Made by a program: the position numbers and the translations under genes. Below, one piece after another: positions 34,809-44,305 of a stretch of DNA of 64,000 nt. The stretch spans positions 434,001-498,000 of the forward strand of contig CAWIIF010000002.1 in the NCBI GenBank assembly GCA_963836015.1. Direction: 5' to 3'. The first letter of the stretch is position 1. Each line of letters starts with the position of its first letter. The DNA is from CAWCDJ01 sp963836015. GTDB taxonomy: Bacteria; Acidobacteriota; Terriglobia; Bryobacterales; Bryobacteraceae. The notes below the pieces were generated by a model. It did no database searches and was not told the origin of the DNA. It saw nothing but the letters and a program-made list of their open reading frames with translations.

Positions 34809-36509
34809 ATGTATCCGAAATCAGGACCCTGGCTGCTGGCCGGATTGCTGGGAATAGCCGCCGCGCAGCAGAGCCCGCAGGTCCAGACGGTACAGGCACC
34901 CGCGCCCAATGTTGCCGAAACCGTGACCAAGGAAGAGCCCGCCACCTTCAAGGCCCGGGTCAACCTGGTAATGGTGCCGGTGGTGGTTCGCGATAAAGCC
35001 GGGCGCGCGGTCGGTGACCTCAAGCAGGAGGATTTCCTGCTCTTCGACAAGGGCAAGCCGCAAGTCATCACGCGCTTTTCGATGGAGAGCTCCGCTGCCG
35101 TAAAGGCCGCCGCGGGCGGGAAACCCAAATCCGAGGATCCAGGCGTGATCGCCCCGGAACGCTTCATCGCCTACCTCTTCGACGACATCCACATGTCGTT
35201 CGCGGACATCAACTACACCCGCGAAGCCGCCGGCCGCCACATGGACACGTCGCTCGAGCCGACCGACCGCGCGGCCATCTACACCACGTCCGGCCAGACC
35301 GAGCTGGAATTCACCGACGATCGCGAGCAGCTTCACGCCACGCTCGCCAAGCTGCGGCCGCGGCCGCTGCTGGGCACGAACATCGGCAACTGCCCGGACC
35401 TCTCGTATTACCAGGCCGACCTCATCCAGGAGCACGGGGACACGATGGCACTGCGCGGCGCCGTCGAAGACGCTATGATCTGCGGGAACACGACGGACCC
35501 TTCGGTCGCCCAAAACATCGCTCGCGCCGAAGCATCGCGGATCGCGGCGATGGGCGACCAGGAAACGCGCATCACCATCGCGGTCCTGCGCGACATCGTC
35601 CGCCGGATGAGCGGTGCGCCGGGCCAGCGCACCATCGTCCTGGCGTCACCCGGCTTTGTCACCCCCGAACAACAGCAGGATAAATCCGAGATCATCGATC
35701 GCGCCATCCGGGCGCGGGTTACCATCAGCTCGCTCGACGCACGCGGCTTGTACACCGACCCGGCGCTCGATGTCGCGCAGCGCACCCTGAGCCTCGCCGG
35801 CTCGCAAATCAAGCAGCAGTACGACCGCGATGCCGCGCGCGCCCAGTCCGATGTCCTGGCGGAGCTCGCGGCGGGAACCGGCGGCAGCTTTTTTCAGAAC
35901 AACAACGACCTCGGCGAAGGATACCGGCGCCTGGCCTCCGCCCCCGAGTATCTGTACCTGCTGGGCTTCGCGCCGCAAAACCTCAAGCTGGACGGCAGCT
36001 TTCACAACCTCAAGGTGAGCCTCGACAAAGTCAAGGGACTGACGGTCGAAGCCCGCAAGGGCTACTACGCGCCGCGCCACCTGAGCGACGCCGAAGAGAC
36101 GGCCCGCGAGGAGATCCGCGAGGCGCTGTTTTCGCGCGAGGAGCTGCGCGAGCTGGCGGCCGACATGCATACCCAGTTCTTCAAGCCGACCGACGAGACC
36201 GCGCGCCTCACCGTGCTGGTGCACCTGGGTCTGCGAAACCTGAAGTTCCGCAAAGACGAGGGCCGCAACCACGACAACGTCACGATCGTCGCGGCGGTGT
36301 TCGACCGCAACGGCAACTATCTCACGGGCACCAACAAGATCGTCGAGATGCGGCTGAAAGACGAGACCATGGAGCAGCGGATCGATTCCGGCTTCATCAT
36401 TCGCTCCACGTTCGATGTAAAACCCGGGCAGTACCTGATCCGGCTGGTAGTGCGGGATTCGGAAGGGCAGTTGATGACGGCGCAGAATGGCTCCGTCGAC
36501 ATTCCATAA
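34809..36509 (+). CDS. Acidobacterial VWFA-related exported protein (first of pair)
   Basis: The roughly 566-residue protein begins with a short signal peptide (MYPKSGPWLLAGLLGIAAAQQ). It has the N-terminal module of the family (VNLVMVPVVVRDKAGRAVGDLKQEDFLLFDKGKPQVITRF), a von Willebrand A-like domain starting at RFIAYLFDDIHMSFADINYTREAA with a degenerate MIDAS-like site (DDIHMS), and a C-terminal beta-rich region. This lineage-specific family (TIGR03436 type) is expanded in Acidobacteriota and its role is unknown; adhesion or matrix binding is guessed. ATG 34809 gives the signal peptide directly. The gene is 26 bp from the divergent ADOP gene and 12 bp before its paralogue. Confidence 0.87.
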   Translation: MYPKSGPWLLAGLLGIAAAQQSPQVQTVQAPAPNVAETVTKEEPATFKARVNLVMVPVVVRDKAGRAVGDLKQEDFLLFDKGKPQVITRFSMESSAAVKAAAGGKPKSEDPGVIAPERFIAYLFDDIHMSFADINYTREAAGRHMDTSLEPTDRAAIYTTSGQTELEFTDDREQLHATLAKLRPRPLLGTNIGNCPDLSYYQADLIQEHGDTMALRGAVEDAMICGNTTDPSVAQNIARAEASRIAAMGDQETRITIAVLRDIVRRMSGAPGQRTIVLASPGFVTPEQQQDKSEIIDRAIRARVTISSLDARGLYTDPALDVAQRTLSLAGSQIKQQYDRDAARAQSDVLAELAAGTGGSFFQNNNDLGEGYRRLASAPEYLYLLGFAPQNLKLDGSFHNLKVSLDKVKGLTVEARKGYYAPRHLSDAEETAREEIREALFSREELRELAADMHTQFFKPTDETARLTVLVHLGLRNLKFRKDEGRNHDNVTIVAAVFDRNGNYLTGTNKIVEMRLKDETMEQRIDSGFIIRSTFDVKPGQYLIRLVVRDSEGQLMTAQNGSVDIP

Positions 36510-36521
36510 GCGAGGTGCAGG

Positions 36522-38858
36522 ATGCAGATTTGCGGAAAGGCCCTGCTGGCGGGCCTCCTGATCGTGAGCGGCGGATGGGCGCAGACCCCGCCCGCGGCCC
36601 CGGCCCAGGGTGAGCCGGCGAAGCCGGTGTTCCGGACGGAAACACGGCTCGTACCCGTTGATGTCGTGGTCACCGACAAGAAGAACAACTACGTCCACAA
36701 CCTCGAGTCCAAGGATTTCAAGGTCTGGGAGGATAACAAGGAGCAGACCATCACGGCGTTCTCCTTCGAGGCCGACCCCGCTTCGCCGGTGGCCGCCCAG
36801 AAGCGCTACATCATCCTGTTCTTCGATCTCTCGTCGATGAACTTCGGGGACCAGGCGCAGGCCCGCCAGGCGGCGGTCAAATTCATCGATTCCACGGCCG
36901 GGCCGAACCGCCTGATGGCCGTCGTCAATTACGGCGGATGGCTGCAGATCGCGCAAAACTTCACCGACGACATCGAGCGCCTGAAGCAGATTGTCGCCGG
37001 CGTGCGCAACTCGGCCATCGTCTCCAACACCGGGATCGGCGGACCCGATACCGCCGGCGGGCCCCGCATCGGCGGGGTGAACGGCGATTTCGGCGCGCGC
37101 TCGGTACTGCTGGCGCTCTCCGGGCTCGCCAAGAACCTGTCGGAGGTGCCGGGGCGCAAGACGCTCATCTTCTTCAGCGCCGGCTTCCGCTCGGACTCTC
37201 CCGAGATCATCTCCGAAATGACCGCCACGGTGGCTTCCTGCAATCGCGCGAACGTCGCCGTCTATCCGGTGGACGTGCGCGGCCTAGCCACCATGCCGTT
37301 CGCGCCGCGCGGCGGTCTGCTGCTGCGGGATGCCGGACAGGCCGGGCTCGCGCTGGCCGCGGCCCCGGTGTTGCGGATCGCAGCCTTCTTCGCCGCCCCC
37401 CAGCGCGGTACCACCGGCACCAGTAGCGGAACCGGCACGACCGGCGGCGGAGCGCCATCGGGCGGCGGCGCCAGCCCGGGCGGCGGCGGGACGCCGGCTT
37501 CGCGCGGCGGCGGCACCGGCTTGGGCGGCAGCGGCATGGGCAACACCGGCAACAGCGGCGGAGTCGGAACCCGCACAGGCAATCCGGGCTATACGGGCGG
37601 ACCGGTCACCAATCGCAACCCCGGAGGCAATGTTGGCGGCGGCAATCCCAACCCGAACCTCATCAACCGCAACCCCACCGACCCCCGCAACGCTCGCGGC
37701 ATCCTGCTTCCGAGAATGCCCGAGACCGTCGCCACCAATCAGATGGTGCTCTATGCCCTGGCCTCCGGCACCGGCGGATTCGTCATCGCCAACACCAACG
37801 ACCTGGCGGGCGGCCTGGAGAAGATCAACAAGGAACAGAACGAGTATTACCTGCTGGCCTACTCGGCGCCCGAATCCGCCGAGGGAAGCTGCCACACCAT
37901 TCGCGTCAAGGTGAACCGCGGCGGAATGAACCTGCGCGCGCGCACCGGCTATTGCAACGTGAAGAGCGTGGACCTGCTGGCCGGCAAGCCGGCGGAGAAA
38001 GAGCTGGAGGGCCGGCTGGGTGGCGCTCAGCCGGGCACCCTTCCCGCCGCCCCCATCCAGGCGCCGTTTTTCTATACTTCCGCCAACACCGCGCGCGTCA
38101 ATGTCGTCCTCGATATGCCGACGGCCCAGGTGAAATTCCAGAAGGTCAAGGGCAAGCAGCACGCCGAGTTGAACGTGCTGGGCATCGCCTACCGGCCCAA
38201 CGGAAACGTGGCCGCGCGCTTCAGCGACACCGTCAAGCTCGACTTCGACGAGAAAAAGGAAGCCGAAGAGTTTGTCAAGAAGCCCTACCACTATGAGAAT
38301 CAGTTCGACGCGGGCGCCGGCCGCTACGTCCTCAAGGTCGCGTTCAGCTCGGGCGGAGAGGATTTCGGCAAGGTCGAAATTCCGCTCAACATCGACACCT
38401 ACGACGGCAAGCAGCTCGCCATGAGCGGCCTGGCCATCAGCAAGAACATCCGCCGGGTCTCGGACCTCGAATCGGGGCTGGATGTCGAAATGCTGGAAGG
38501 GCGCGTCCCCCTGATCGTTCAGGGCTTCGAGTTCACTCCGGCCGGCGCTTATCAGTTCAAGACCAGCGAAAATGTCGTGGTGTACTTCGAGCTTTACGAG
38601 TCGCTCCTGACCGAGCCGAACACCGCTACGAAGATCGCCGTGCAGCTTCGCGTACTCGACGGCCGCTCCGGCGACCCCAAGGTCGATTCGGGCGGCGTCG
38701 ATCTGTCGAAGTTCATGCGGGCCGGCAATCCCGTCGTGCCGGTCGGCCTGCGTATCCCGCTCAGCGGCCTGGTAGCCGGAGCCTACCGCCTGGAATTGCG
38801 GGCCGTGGATTCCGCCGGCCGCGAGACCCTGCGGACCGCCGACTTCAGCGTGCAGTAA
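36522..38858 (+). CDS. Acidobacterial VWFA-related exported protein with Gly-rich insert (second of pair)
   Basis: The 778-residue protein has a signal peptide (MQICGKALLAGLLIVSGGWAQ) and the same family module as its neighbour (TRLVPVDVVVTDKKNNYVHNLESKDFKVWEDNKEQTITAFSFE). A VWFA domain follows (YIILFFDLSSMNFGDQAQARQAA ... RKTLIFFSAGFRSDSPE). Between about residues 293 and 395 lies a low-complexity insert rich in Gly, Thr, Ser, Asn and Pro, which the first paralogue lacks. The C-terminal half is beta-rich (about 500-778). GAGGTG upstream supports ATG 36522. The paralogues are tandem and probably cotranscribed. The insert may be a surface-exposed spacer. Confidence 0.87.
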   Translation: MQICGKALLAGLLIVSGGWAQTPPAAPAQGEPAKPVFRTETRLVPVDVVVTDKKNNYVHNLESKDFKVWEDNKEQTITAFSFEADPASPVAAQKRYIILFFDLSSMNFGDQAQARQAAVKFIDSTAGPNRLMAVVNYGGWLQIAQNFTDDIERLKQIVAGVRNSAIVSNTGIGGPDTAGGPRIGGVNGDFGARSVLLALSGLAKNLSEVPGRKTLIFFSAGFRSDSPEIISEMTATVASCNRANVAVYPVDVRGLATMPFAPRGGLLLRDAGQAGLALAAAPVLRIAAFFAAPQRGTTGTSSGTGTTGGGAPSGGGASPGGGGTPASRGGGTGLGGSGMGNTGNSGGVGTRTGNPGYTGGPVTNRNPGGNVGGGNPNPNLINRNPTDPRNARGILLPRMPETVATNQMVLYALASGTGGFVIANTNDLAGGLEKINKEQNEYYLLAYSAPESAEGSCHTIRVKVNRGGMNLRARTGYCNVKSVDLLAGKPAEKELEGRLGGAQPGTLPAAPIQAPFFYTSANTARVNVVLDMPTAQVKFQKVKGKQHAELNVLGIAYRPNGNVAARFSDTVKLDFDEKKEAEEFVKKPYHYENQFDAGAGRYVLKVAFSSGGEDFGKVEIPLNIDTYDGKQLAMSGLAISKNIRRVSDLESGLDVEMLEGRVPLIVQGFEFTPAGAYQFKTSENVVVYFELYESLLTEPNTATKIAVQLRVLDGRSGDPKVDSGGVDLSKFMRAGNPVVPVGLRIPLSGLVAGAYRLELRAVDSAGRETLRTADFSVQ

Positions 38859-38861
38859 GCG

Positions 38862-40310
38862 CTATCGAGGGGATGCGCCGTCCGGCGGAAACAGCACCTT
38901 CAGCGTTGTGCCTTCGCCTGGGGTGCTCGACACCATTACGGCTCCCTGCAGGGTCCGGACAATTCCCGAAACCGCGGCCAGCCCGAGCCCGCGGCCGGTG
39001 AACTTGGTTGTGAAGAAGGGGTCGAACATGCGGGGCATCACGGAATCGGCGATTCCGATTCCCGTATCTTGCACGGATAGCACCAGGTACCTGCCTTGCC
39101 GGACTTCACCGACGGCGGCGGCCCGCGGTGGATCGTCTTCCTGCACCGTCAACATGCCGGTACTGATCGTGATGACTCCGGTCTTGTTTTCGATGGCTTC
39201 CGCCGCGTTCATCAGCAAGCCTGTAACCAGCTGCGAGATCTGCGACCGGTCGCCAAACATAGGCGGCAAACCGTCCTTGAAATCGGTCCGGAGTTCGATT
39301 CGTTCCGGGATCGACGGACGCGCGAGTTGGGCTGCCTCCCGCGCTGTTTCCGAGAGGTCCAGCAAACTTCTGGAGAATCCGCTCTTCCCCGCGTATGCGA
39401 GAAGCTGACTGGTCAGCTGCGCCGCGCGTTCTCCGGACGCGGTGATACTTCGCAACATTTTGTGCGCCGCGGAATCAGGGGCGACCGCGCTCATGGCGAG
39501 GCTTGCATTGCCCAAAATGCTGGTTAAGAGGTTATTGAAATCGTGCGCGATTCCCCCGGCCAGCAGCCCGACGCCTTCGATCTGCTGGGCCTTCCGGATC
39601 TGCTCGTCCGCCTGCTTGCGCTCCGTCACGTCTTGCAGCAGGCCGACGGCAAATTGCGGGCGCCCGTTGCGGTCCCGGACGAAACTGAGCATCAGGACTA
39701 CCCAGAGGGCAGTCCCATCCTTGCGAACATGGTGTTTTTCCTCGCGGCAAAAAGGATCCCCGCAGTCTACTGCCCGGGCCAGGTTCCGAAACCTGGCGAC
39801 CACGTCTTCCGCCTCGGAGGTCTCGTGGAAATGGCGGTTGAGGAGTTCCGCGCTGGAGTACCCGGTGATCGCGGAGAATCGCGCATTTGCCTCGACGAAG
39901 GTGCCGTCCAGAGCGATCCGGCAGATTCCGACCGGCGCACTTTCGAACGTCACACGCAGTTGCGCCTCGGCGGATCGCGCGGATTCCTGGGCTGAGTTTC
40001 GCTGCTCCATGAGAATCGCCGCTGTGAGCGAAACAACGAAATAGAAGTCGAGACCGACGATTCTGCCGTGGGCCCCCGGCACGACTCCGAGCGCCAGCAG
40101 GACTACCGCCGCTGCTCCCAGTGCAATCGCTACGAGGGCCGGCCGGATTCCTCCGTACCAGCCGGTTAGAAGCACCGCGATGTAGAAAGGTGCGTAGGGG
40201 CGATCGTAGTGAAACCAGTGGCGAAGCGCGATTCTCGCGGCAGTCCCCAATACGATGGCGGCAACGCCGAATCCGTATCGCTTAAACGCAGAGCGAGATT
40301 CCGATATCAC
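38862..40310 (-). CDS. Membrane PAS histidine kinase
   Basis: The 482-residue protein has about four N-terminal membrane helices (10-100; WFHYDRPYAPFYIAVLLTGWYGG resembles KdpD/DUF4118 sensor membranes). A PAS domain (about 115-230; VTFESAPVGICRIALDGTFVEAN), HisKA with H256 (GGIAHDFNNLL) and an HATPase domain (DTGIGIADSVMPRMFDPFF, GRGLGLAAV) follow. It has no receiver, unlike the kinase at 14.2 kb. No response regulator is adjacent, so it is an orphan kinase. It converges on the VWFA pair with a 3-bp gap. GTG at 40310 has only a weak ribosome site. Confidence 0.88.
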   Translation of the reverse strand: MISESRSAFKRYGFGVAAIVLGTAARIALRHWFHYDRPYAPFYIAVLLTGWYGGIRPALVAIALGAAAVVLLALGVVPGAHGRIVGLDFYFVVSLTAAILMEQRNSAQESARSAEAQLRVTFESAPVGICRIALDGTFVEANARFSAITGYSSAELLNRHFHETSEAEDVVARFRNLARAVDCGDPFCREEKHHVRKDGTALWVVLMLSFVRDRNGRPQFAVGLLQDVTERKQADEQIRKAQQIEGVGLLAGGIAHDFNNLLTSILGNASLAMSAVAPDSAAHKMLRSITASGERAAQLTSQLLAYAGKSGFSRSLLDLSETAREAAQLARPSIPERIELRTDFKDGLPPMFGDRSQISQLVTGLLMNAAEAIENKTGVITISTGMLTVQEDDPPRAAAVGEVRQGRYLVLSVQDTGIGIADSVMPRMFDPFFTTKFTGRGLGLAAVSGIVRTLQGAVMVSSTPGEGTTLKVLFPPDGASPR

Positions 40311-40390
40311 TGCTCACTCGCAGCGCTAACCGCGGATAAGACCTGAAGATGCTGGATGCGAACCGGCAAGGCGCCGATTCAATTTCTCAG

Positions 40391-41125
40391 TCAGATGACG
40401 AACCCGCCGCTGACGTTCAGGCACTGCCCTGTGATGAACCGTGCATCCTCGGAGCACAGGAACGCCACCACCCCGGCGATGTCTTCCGGTGTCCCCATCC
40501 TTCCCAGCGGATGCCGCACCAGCGCGCGCTCCAGGGTCGCGGGGTCGGAGAAGTGCGCCGCCGTCATGTCGGTGGTGACATAACCGGGCGCCACCGCATT
40601 CACCAGGATCCGGCGCGGCGCCAGTTCGAGTGCCCAGCTTCGCGTCAGCGAGTCGATGGCCGCTTTGGTCGCTCCGTACAGGCTGCGTCCGCCGGCCACG
40701 CCGATCCGCCCGGCCACGGAAGAGAGGTTCACGATCCGCCCGCCATCCCGGAGCAGTGGCAGCGCGTATTGCGTCACCCAAAACGGGCCCTTCAGGTTCG
40801 TATCGAGGATCTCGTCGATCGTCTCGGCCGCCGATGTTCCCAGCGGCGACCCTTTCCAAATGCCGGCGTTGTTGATCAGAAAGTCGAGCGGGCGTCCCTC
40901 CAGTCCGCGGAACATGGCTTCGATCTCATCCGCCGAGCTTAGGTCAGCCTGGACCAGAGTGACATCCCGCCCGATCGCCGCGGCCGTGTCCTCCGCGGCA
41001 GCGCGGTTCCGGTGGTAGTGCAGAATCACCCCTGCCCCATCGTCCGCGAGCCGCAGGGCAACCGCCCTCCCGATGCCGCGGGAAGCGCCTGTGATCAATG
41101 CGGTGTGTCCTTCGAGCGTTGGCAT
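40391..41125 (-). CDS. Short-chain dehydrogenase/reductase (FabG-like)
   Basis: The 244-residue protein has all SDR landmarks: TGASRGIG (13-20), NNAG (85-88), the catalytic S135/S136, Y150 and K154 in NLSSVAGRIGVAGGRSLYGATKAA, and the PG motif VAPGYVTTDM. The ending ITGQCLNVSGGFVI resembles 3-oxoacyl-ACP reductases. It uses NAD(P)H, and the substrate is uncertain. A full fatty-acid cluster is not nearby, so it may reduce another ketone. It is divergent from the BamD-like lipoprotein. Confidence 0.9.
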   Translation of the reverse strand: MPTLEGHTALITGASRGIGRAVALRLADDGAGVILHYHRNRAAAEDTAAAIGRDVTLVQADLSSADEIEAMFRGLEGRPLDFLINNAGIWKGSPLGTSAAETIDEILDTNLKGPFWVTQYALPLLRDGGRIVNLSSVAGRIGVAGGRSLYGATKAAIDSLTRSWALELAPRRILVNAVAPGYVTTDMTAAHFSDPATLERALVRHPLGRMGTPEDIAGVVAFLCSEDARFITGQCLNVSGGFVI

Positions 41126-41180
41126 ATACCTTCAATTAGACGCCATCCGTCGCGCCACGAACGTAAGAGAATAGGAGTCG

Positions 41181-41597
41181 ATGCCCAGGTATGTCTTCGC
41201 CGTCGCTCTGGCGGCATTCGGAATCCTCCTGACCGCGTGCGCCGCCAAGAAGGCGCCCTATGCCTCTCCACCCGCCGCCGCCGGCAATCAGCAGCCCGAT
41301 AAACTCCTGTTCGACCGCTCCGTCGATGATATCGAGCACGGGCGCTACGGGCAGGCGCGGCTCACCTTGCAGACCTTGATCAATACCTATCCGACCAGCG
41401 AGTATTTGCCCCAGGCAAGGCTCGCCATCGCCGATAGCTGGTACCGTGAGGGCGGCCCGAAGGGCCTAGCCCAGGCCCATGCGGACTGCCAGGACCTGGT
41501 GGCGCAGTACCCGGGAAGCGCCGTCGCATCGCAGGCCGCCCAGTTGATGCTGCGGATCGAGCAGGATCTCGCCAAAAAGGGACAATCTGCAAAGTAG
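41181..41597 (+). CDS. BamD-like TPR outer-membrane lipoprotein (short)
   Basis: The 138-residue protein has a lipoprotein signal with lipobox LTAC (C20) and then two TPR-like helices (DKLLFDRSVDDIEHGRYGQARLTLQTLINTYPTSEYLPQARLAIADSWYREGG, and a second after it). The YPTSEYLPQA pattern is typical of BamD/YfiO outer-membrane assembly lipoproteins. At 138 residues it is about half the usual BamD length, so it may be a distinct small TPR lipoprotein. Its stop abuts the stop of the convergent TPR gene (TAGCTA). Confidence 0.75.
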   Translation: MPRYVFAVALAAFGILLTACAAKKAPYASPPAAAGNQQPDKLLFDRSVDDIEHGRYGQARLTLQTLINTYPTSEYLPQARLAIADSWYREGGPKGLAQAHADCQDLVAQYPGSAVASQAAQLMLRIEQDLAKKGQSAK

Positions 41598-42740
41598 CTA
41601 CCGGCCGTTGAGCGCGCGGACCTTCGCATCCATTTTTTTCGCTTCGATCTCGCGATGCAGCTTCCGCAGCAGCACCGCGTAATTGCGCATGGTCTGTGCC
41701 AGCGGAGCAGCATCCGGGAGCTTGTCGGCGAGGACGATCGCCAGTTTGTACTGGCGTTCCGCGGCGGCGTCCTCGCCTTTGCCTTCGAGCGCCATCGCCA
41801 GGTTGTTCAGGCTCGCGATAGTGGTCTTCTCGCGCAGCGCCAGCGACCGTCGGTACAGTGTTTCGGCCTCGCCGAACTTCTCCTGCGAAGCCAACACCAC
41901 CGCCAGGTTCTCGAGAGTCGTCGCCAGCTCCGGATTGTCCGGGCCGATGGCCGACTCCCAGATCGCGAGCGACCGCCGGTACAACGGCTCGGCGTCGGCG
42001 AAGCGCTTTTCCATGTAATACAGCATGCCCAGGCGGTCGAGCCGCGGTGCTACGTTCGGATGGTTCGGGCCGTCCGCGCGCTCCTGAATGGAGACCGCCA
42101 GGCGCAGCGGAGCCTCCGCCGGAGGGTAGTTCTGCTGCTCGATAAACACCGTCGCCAGCGAGTCGAGCGGCTGAATCAAGGCCGGATCTTCGGGCCCCAG
42201 CGTCTTCCGCAGAATCTCGATGGCCCGCCGCAAATTGGGCTCCGCCACCGCGAACCGCTTCTGGCCGATGTAGTAGTTGGCCAGGTCGATGCAGTCCTTG
42301 GCAAGGTCGGGATCTTCCGTGCCCTTCGCCTCGATGCGAATGGACAGCGCGCGAAGGTATTGCTTTTCCGCATCGGGGAGACGGCCCATCGCCACGTACA
42401 GCGCGCCCAGCAGTTTCAGGTCGGGGATGAGCGCGACATTCCCGGGCCCCAGTTCCTTTTCCTGAATCTGGATCGAACGCAGGTAAAGCCCCTCGGCATC
42501 CGCGTTCCGTCCCATTGCCCGGTAAAGCGCCGCCAGCTCTTCGATGGCCGGAAGCAGGCCGCGATCCTGCGAGCCAAGCTCCCGCTCTTTCGCCTCGAGA
42601 GCCCGCAGCAGCAGCGGCTCGGCTTCGGCGTACTTGCCCTGCCCCACCAGCGTGACGGCCTGATCGCGCGGCGCCGCGGGATTTCCTTGTCCCAGCGCCA
42701 GCCCGGCGCAGCACATTACCAGCAGGGCCGGCGTTTTCAT
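41598..42740 (-). CDS. Exported tetratricopeptide repeat protein
   Basis: The 380-residue protein has a signal (MKTPALLVMCCAGLALGQ) and about seven or eight 42-residue TPR units, each with a pattern like GKYAEAEPLLLRALEAKERELGSQD or GRLPDAEKQYLRALSIRIEAKGTEDPD. This long-period form matches kinesin-light-chain-like TPRs. It should act as a protein scaffold, probably in the periplasm. ATG 42740 has GGAG close upstream. No partner is evident. It is divergent from the CoA-binding gene by 72 bp. Confidence 0.85.
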   Translation of the reverse strand: MKTPALLVMCCAGLALGQGNPAAPRDQAVTLVGQGKYAEAEPLLLRALEAKERELGSQDRGLLPAIEELAALYRAMGRNADAEGLYLRSIQIQEKELGPGNVALIPDLKLLGALYVAMGRLPDAEKQYLRALSIRIEAKGTEDPDLAKDCIDLANYYIGQKRFAVAEPNLRRAIEILRKTLGPEDPALIQPLDSLATVFIEQQNYPPAEAPLRLAVSIQERADGPNHPNVAPRLDRLGMLYYMEKRFADAEPLYRRSLAIWESAIGPDNPELATTLENLAVVLASQEKFGEAETLYRRSLALREKTTIASLNNLAMALEGKGEDAAAERQYKLAIVLADKLPDAAPLAQTMRNYAVLLRKLHREIEAKKMDAKVRALNGR

Positions 42741-42812
42741 CAACTCCAGCATAGACGAAGCATCGACTTGCCCCCTATTTCGGAGTATGATATCCGATAA
42801 TAAGGAGCGCAC

Positions 42813-43247
42813 ATGGCAAGTTTAGCGGAAATCCAGGACTTTTTGGGCGCGAAACGTATCGCCATCGCGGGTGTCTCGCGCAACCCGCAGGACTTTACCC
42901 GCATGCTGTTCCGCGAATTCCGGGACCGCGGCTACGACGTGGTTCCCGTCAACCCGAACCTCGCCGAAGTGGACGGCATCCCGTGCGTCTCGCACATTGC
43001 CGATATCAACCCGCCGGCCGAAGCCGCGCTGCTCCTGACCAGGCCGGGCATGAACGCCTTTCTCGCAGCCGACTGCGTACGGGCGGGCATCCGCCGGATC
43101 TGGATGTACCGTGCGACCCAGGAAGCCTCGCCGGAAGGCGTGAGCGTGATTGCCGGCGAATGCCCCTTCATGTTCCTGTCGAAACCCCACGGAATCCACC
43201 GCCTTCACGGCTTCTGCAGGAAGCTTGTCGGCACCTATCCGAAATAG
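42813..43247 (+). CDS. CoA-binding domain protein (YccU-like)
   Basis: The 144-residue protein is a single Rossmann-type CoA-binding domain: KRIAIAGVSRNPQDFTRMLFREFRDRGYDVVPVNPNLAEVDGIPC, then EAALLLTRPGMNAFLAADCVRAGIRRIWMYRATQEASPEGV, and a conserved C-terminal segment. It matches the CoA_binding_2 family, whose cellular role is poorly known. There is no signal. It is flanked by exported proteins, and no functional link is evident. Confidence 0.88.
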   Translation: MASLAEIQDFLGAKRIAIAGVSRNPQDFTRMLFREFRDRGYDVVPVNPNLAEVDGIPCVSHIADINPPAEAALLLTRPGMNAFLAADCVRAGIRRIWMYRATQEASPEGVSVIAGECPFMFLSKPHGIHRLHGFCRKLVGTYPK

Positions 43248-43253
43248 GCGCGC

Positions 43254-44282
43254 TCAGACCTTGCGCAACTTCGTCACGCGGCCCACTTCCACCCACTCCA
43301 CTACAAAGATGTTGCCGGCATGGTCGAAACAGGCGCCGTGCGGGCATACGAACTTGCCGGGGGTGAAATGGTCCCGCGTCAGGGCGCGCGTCTTCCGCCA
43401 CTCGCTTCCCGAATCGTCGCCCAGTTGCTCGATCACCTGGTTGTTGCGATCGAGCAGCGTCACCCGCGCCCCCAGGTCGGGCACCACGCAGTCGCCATTG
43501 TGGAAATAGTCGAAGTAGCAAGGCAGGTTGGTGCCGGCGACGAAATCGAGGTGCTGGCCGTCGAGATTGAAGCGCTGAATGCGGTTGTTGGCGCGGTCGG
43601 CCACCGTCAGGATCGGGGTCTTGCCTCGCATATCCATGATCAGGCCGTGCGGGCAATCCAGTTTTCCCGGCTCCTTTCCTTTCCCGCCAAACGTCTTGAG
43701 GTACTCGCCCTTGCTGTTGTACTGCAGGATGTAGCTCGAGCCGTAGCCGTCCCCGACGTACAAGTCGCCGTTGGGAGCGATCGCCAGGTTGGTCGGGCTC
43801 CACTTCGGCCGCTTGCCGTCCGGACCGGGCTTGTAGGCATCGGACTGCTCCGGGTAGCCCAGCGAGTACACCTCTTCTCCGTCGAGCGTGGCCTTCACAA
43901 TGACGCCGCGCTTCGTATCGCACAGGTACAAGAATTCGGTGCTGCCCTCCTTGCGGATGTGCAGCCCGTGCGCCCCGCCCTTGAACTCCTTGCCCCACGA
44001 TTTGATGAATTTCCCTTTGTGGTCAAAGACCACCATCGAGTCGGAGCTCTCACTCGTCGCGTTCACGGTATGGTGCACGTAGATCCGACGCTGGGAATCT
44101 TCGACCACGCCGTGCGTGTTGCCGTACTTGATCTGGGCCGGGAGTTCGCCCCAATCGTGCTGCGCTTCATAGACGTGCTCCCCGCTGCCCAGAACGGGAA
44201 GCTTGCTTCCGGCCTTGTCCGCCGCGCCCAGGATGGCGGGCGCCAGGGCCGCAGTCCCCCTCAAAAAGTCGCGCCTTTTCAT
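43254..44282 (-). CDS. Tat-exported NHL-type beta-propeller protein
   Basis: The 342-residue protein begins with a twin-arginine signal (MKRRDFLRGTAALAPAILGA). NHL/6-bladed propeller blades follow, such as GNTHGVVEDSQRRIYV, GAHGLHIRKEGSTEFLYLCDT, SPTNLAIAPNGDLYVGDGYGSS, CPHGLIMDMRGKTPILTVADRANNRIQRFN and CPHGACFDHAGNIFVVEW. Such propellers may be lactonases, peptidylglycine-type enzymes or binding proteins. ATG 44282 gives the Tat signal directly. It is divergent, by only 23 bp, from a Tat-exported sugar-isomerase-like gene, so shared regulation is likely. Confidence 0.85.
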   Translation of the reverse strand: MKRRDFLRGTAALAPAILGAADKAGSKLPVLGSGEHVYEAQHDWGELPAQIKYGNTHGVVEDSQRRIYVHHTVNATSESSDSMVVFDHKGKFIKSWGKEFKGGAHGLHIRKEGSTEFLYLCDTKRGVIVKATLDGEEVYSLGYPEQSDAYKPGPDGKRPKWSPTNLAIAPNGDLYVGDGYGSSYILQYNSKGEYLKTFGGKGKEPGKLDCPHGLIMDMRGKTPILTVADRANNRIQRFNLDGQHLDFVAGTNLPCYFDYFHNGDCVVPDLGARVTLLDRNNQVIEQLGDDSGSEWRKTRALTRDHFTPGKFVCPHGACFDHAGNIFVVEWVEVGRVTKLRKV

Positions 44283-44305
44283 GCGGAGAATCATATCATG
44301 TACAC

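Noticed and set aside
37400..37720. Possible tandem repeat or CRISPR-like array in the second VWFA gene
   Set aside because: The Gly/Thr/Asn-rich codons look repetitive, but there are no regularly spaced identical units, and the reading frame is continuous.
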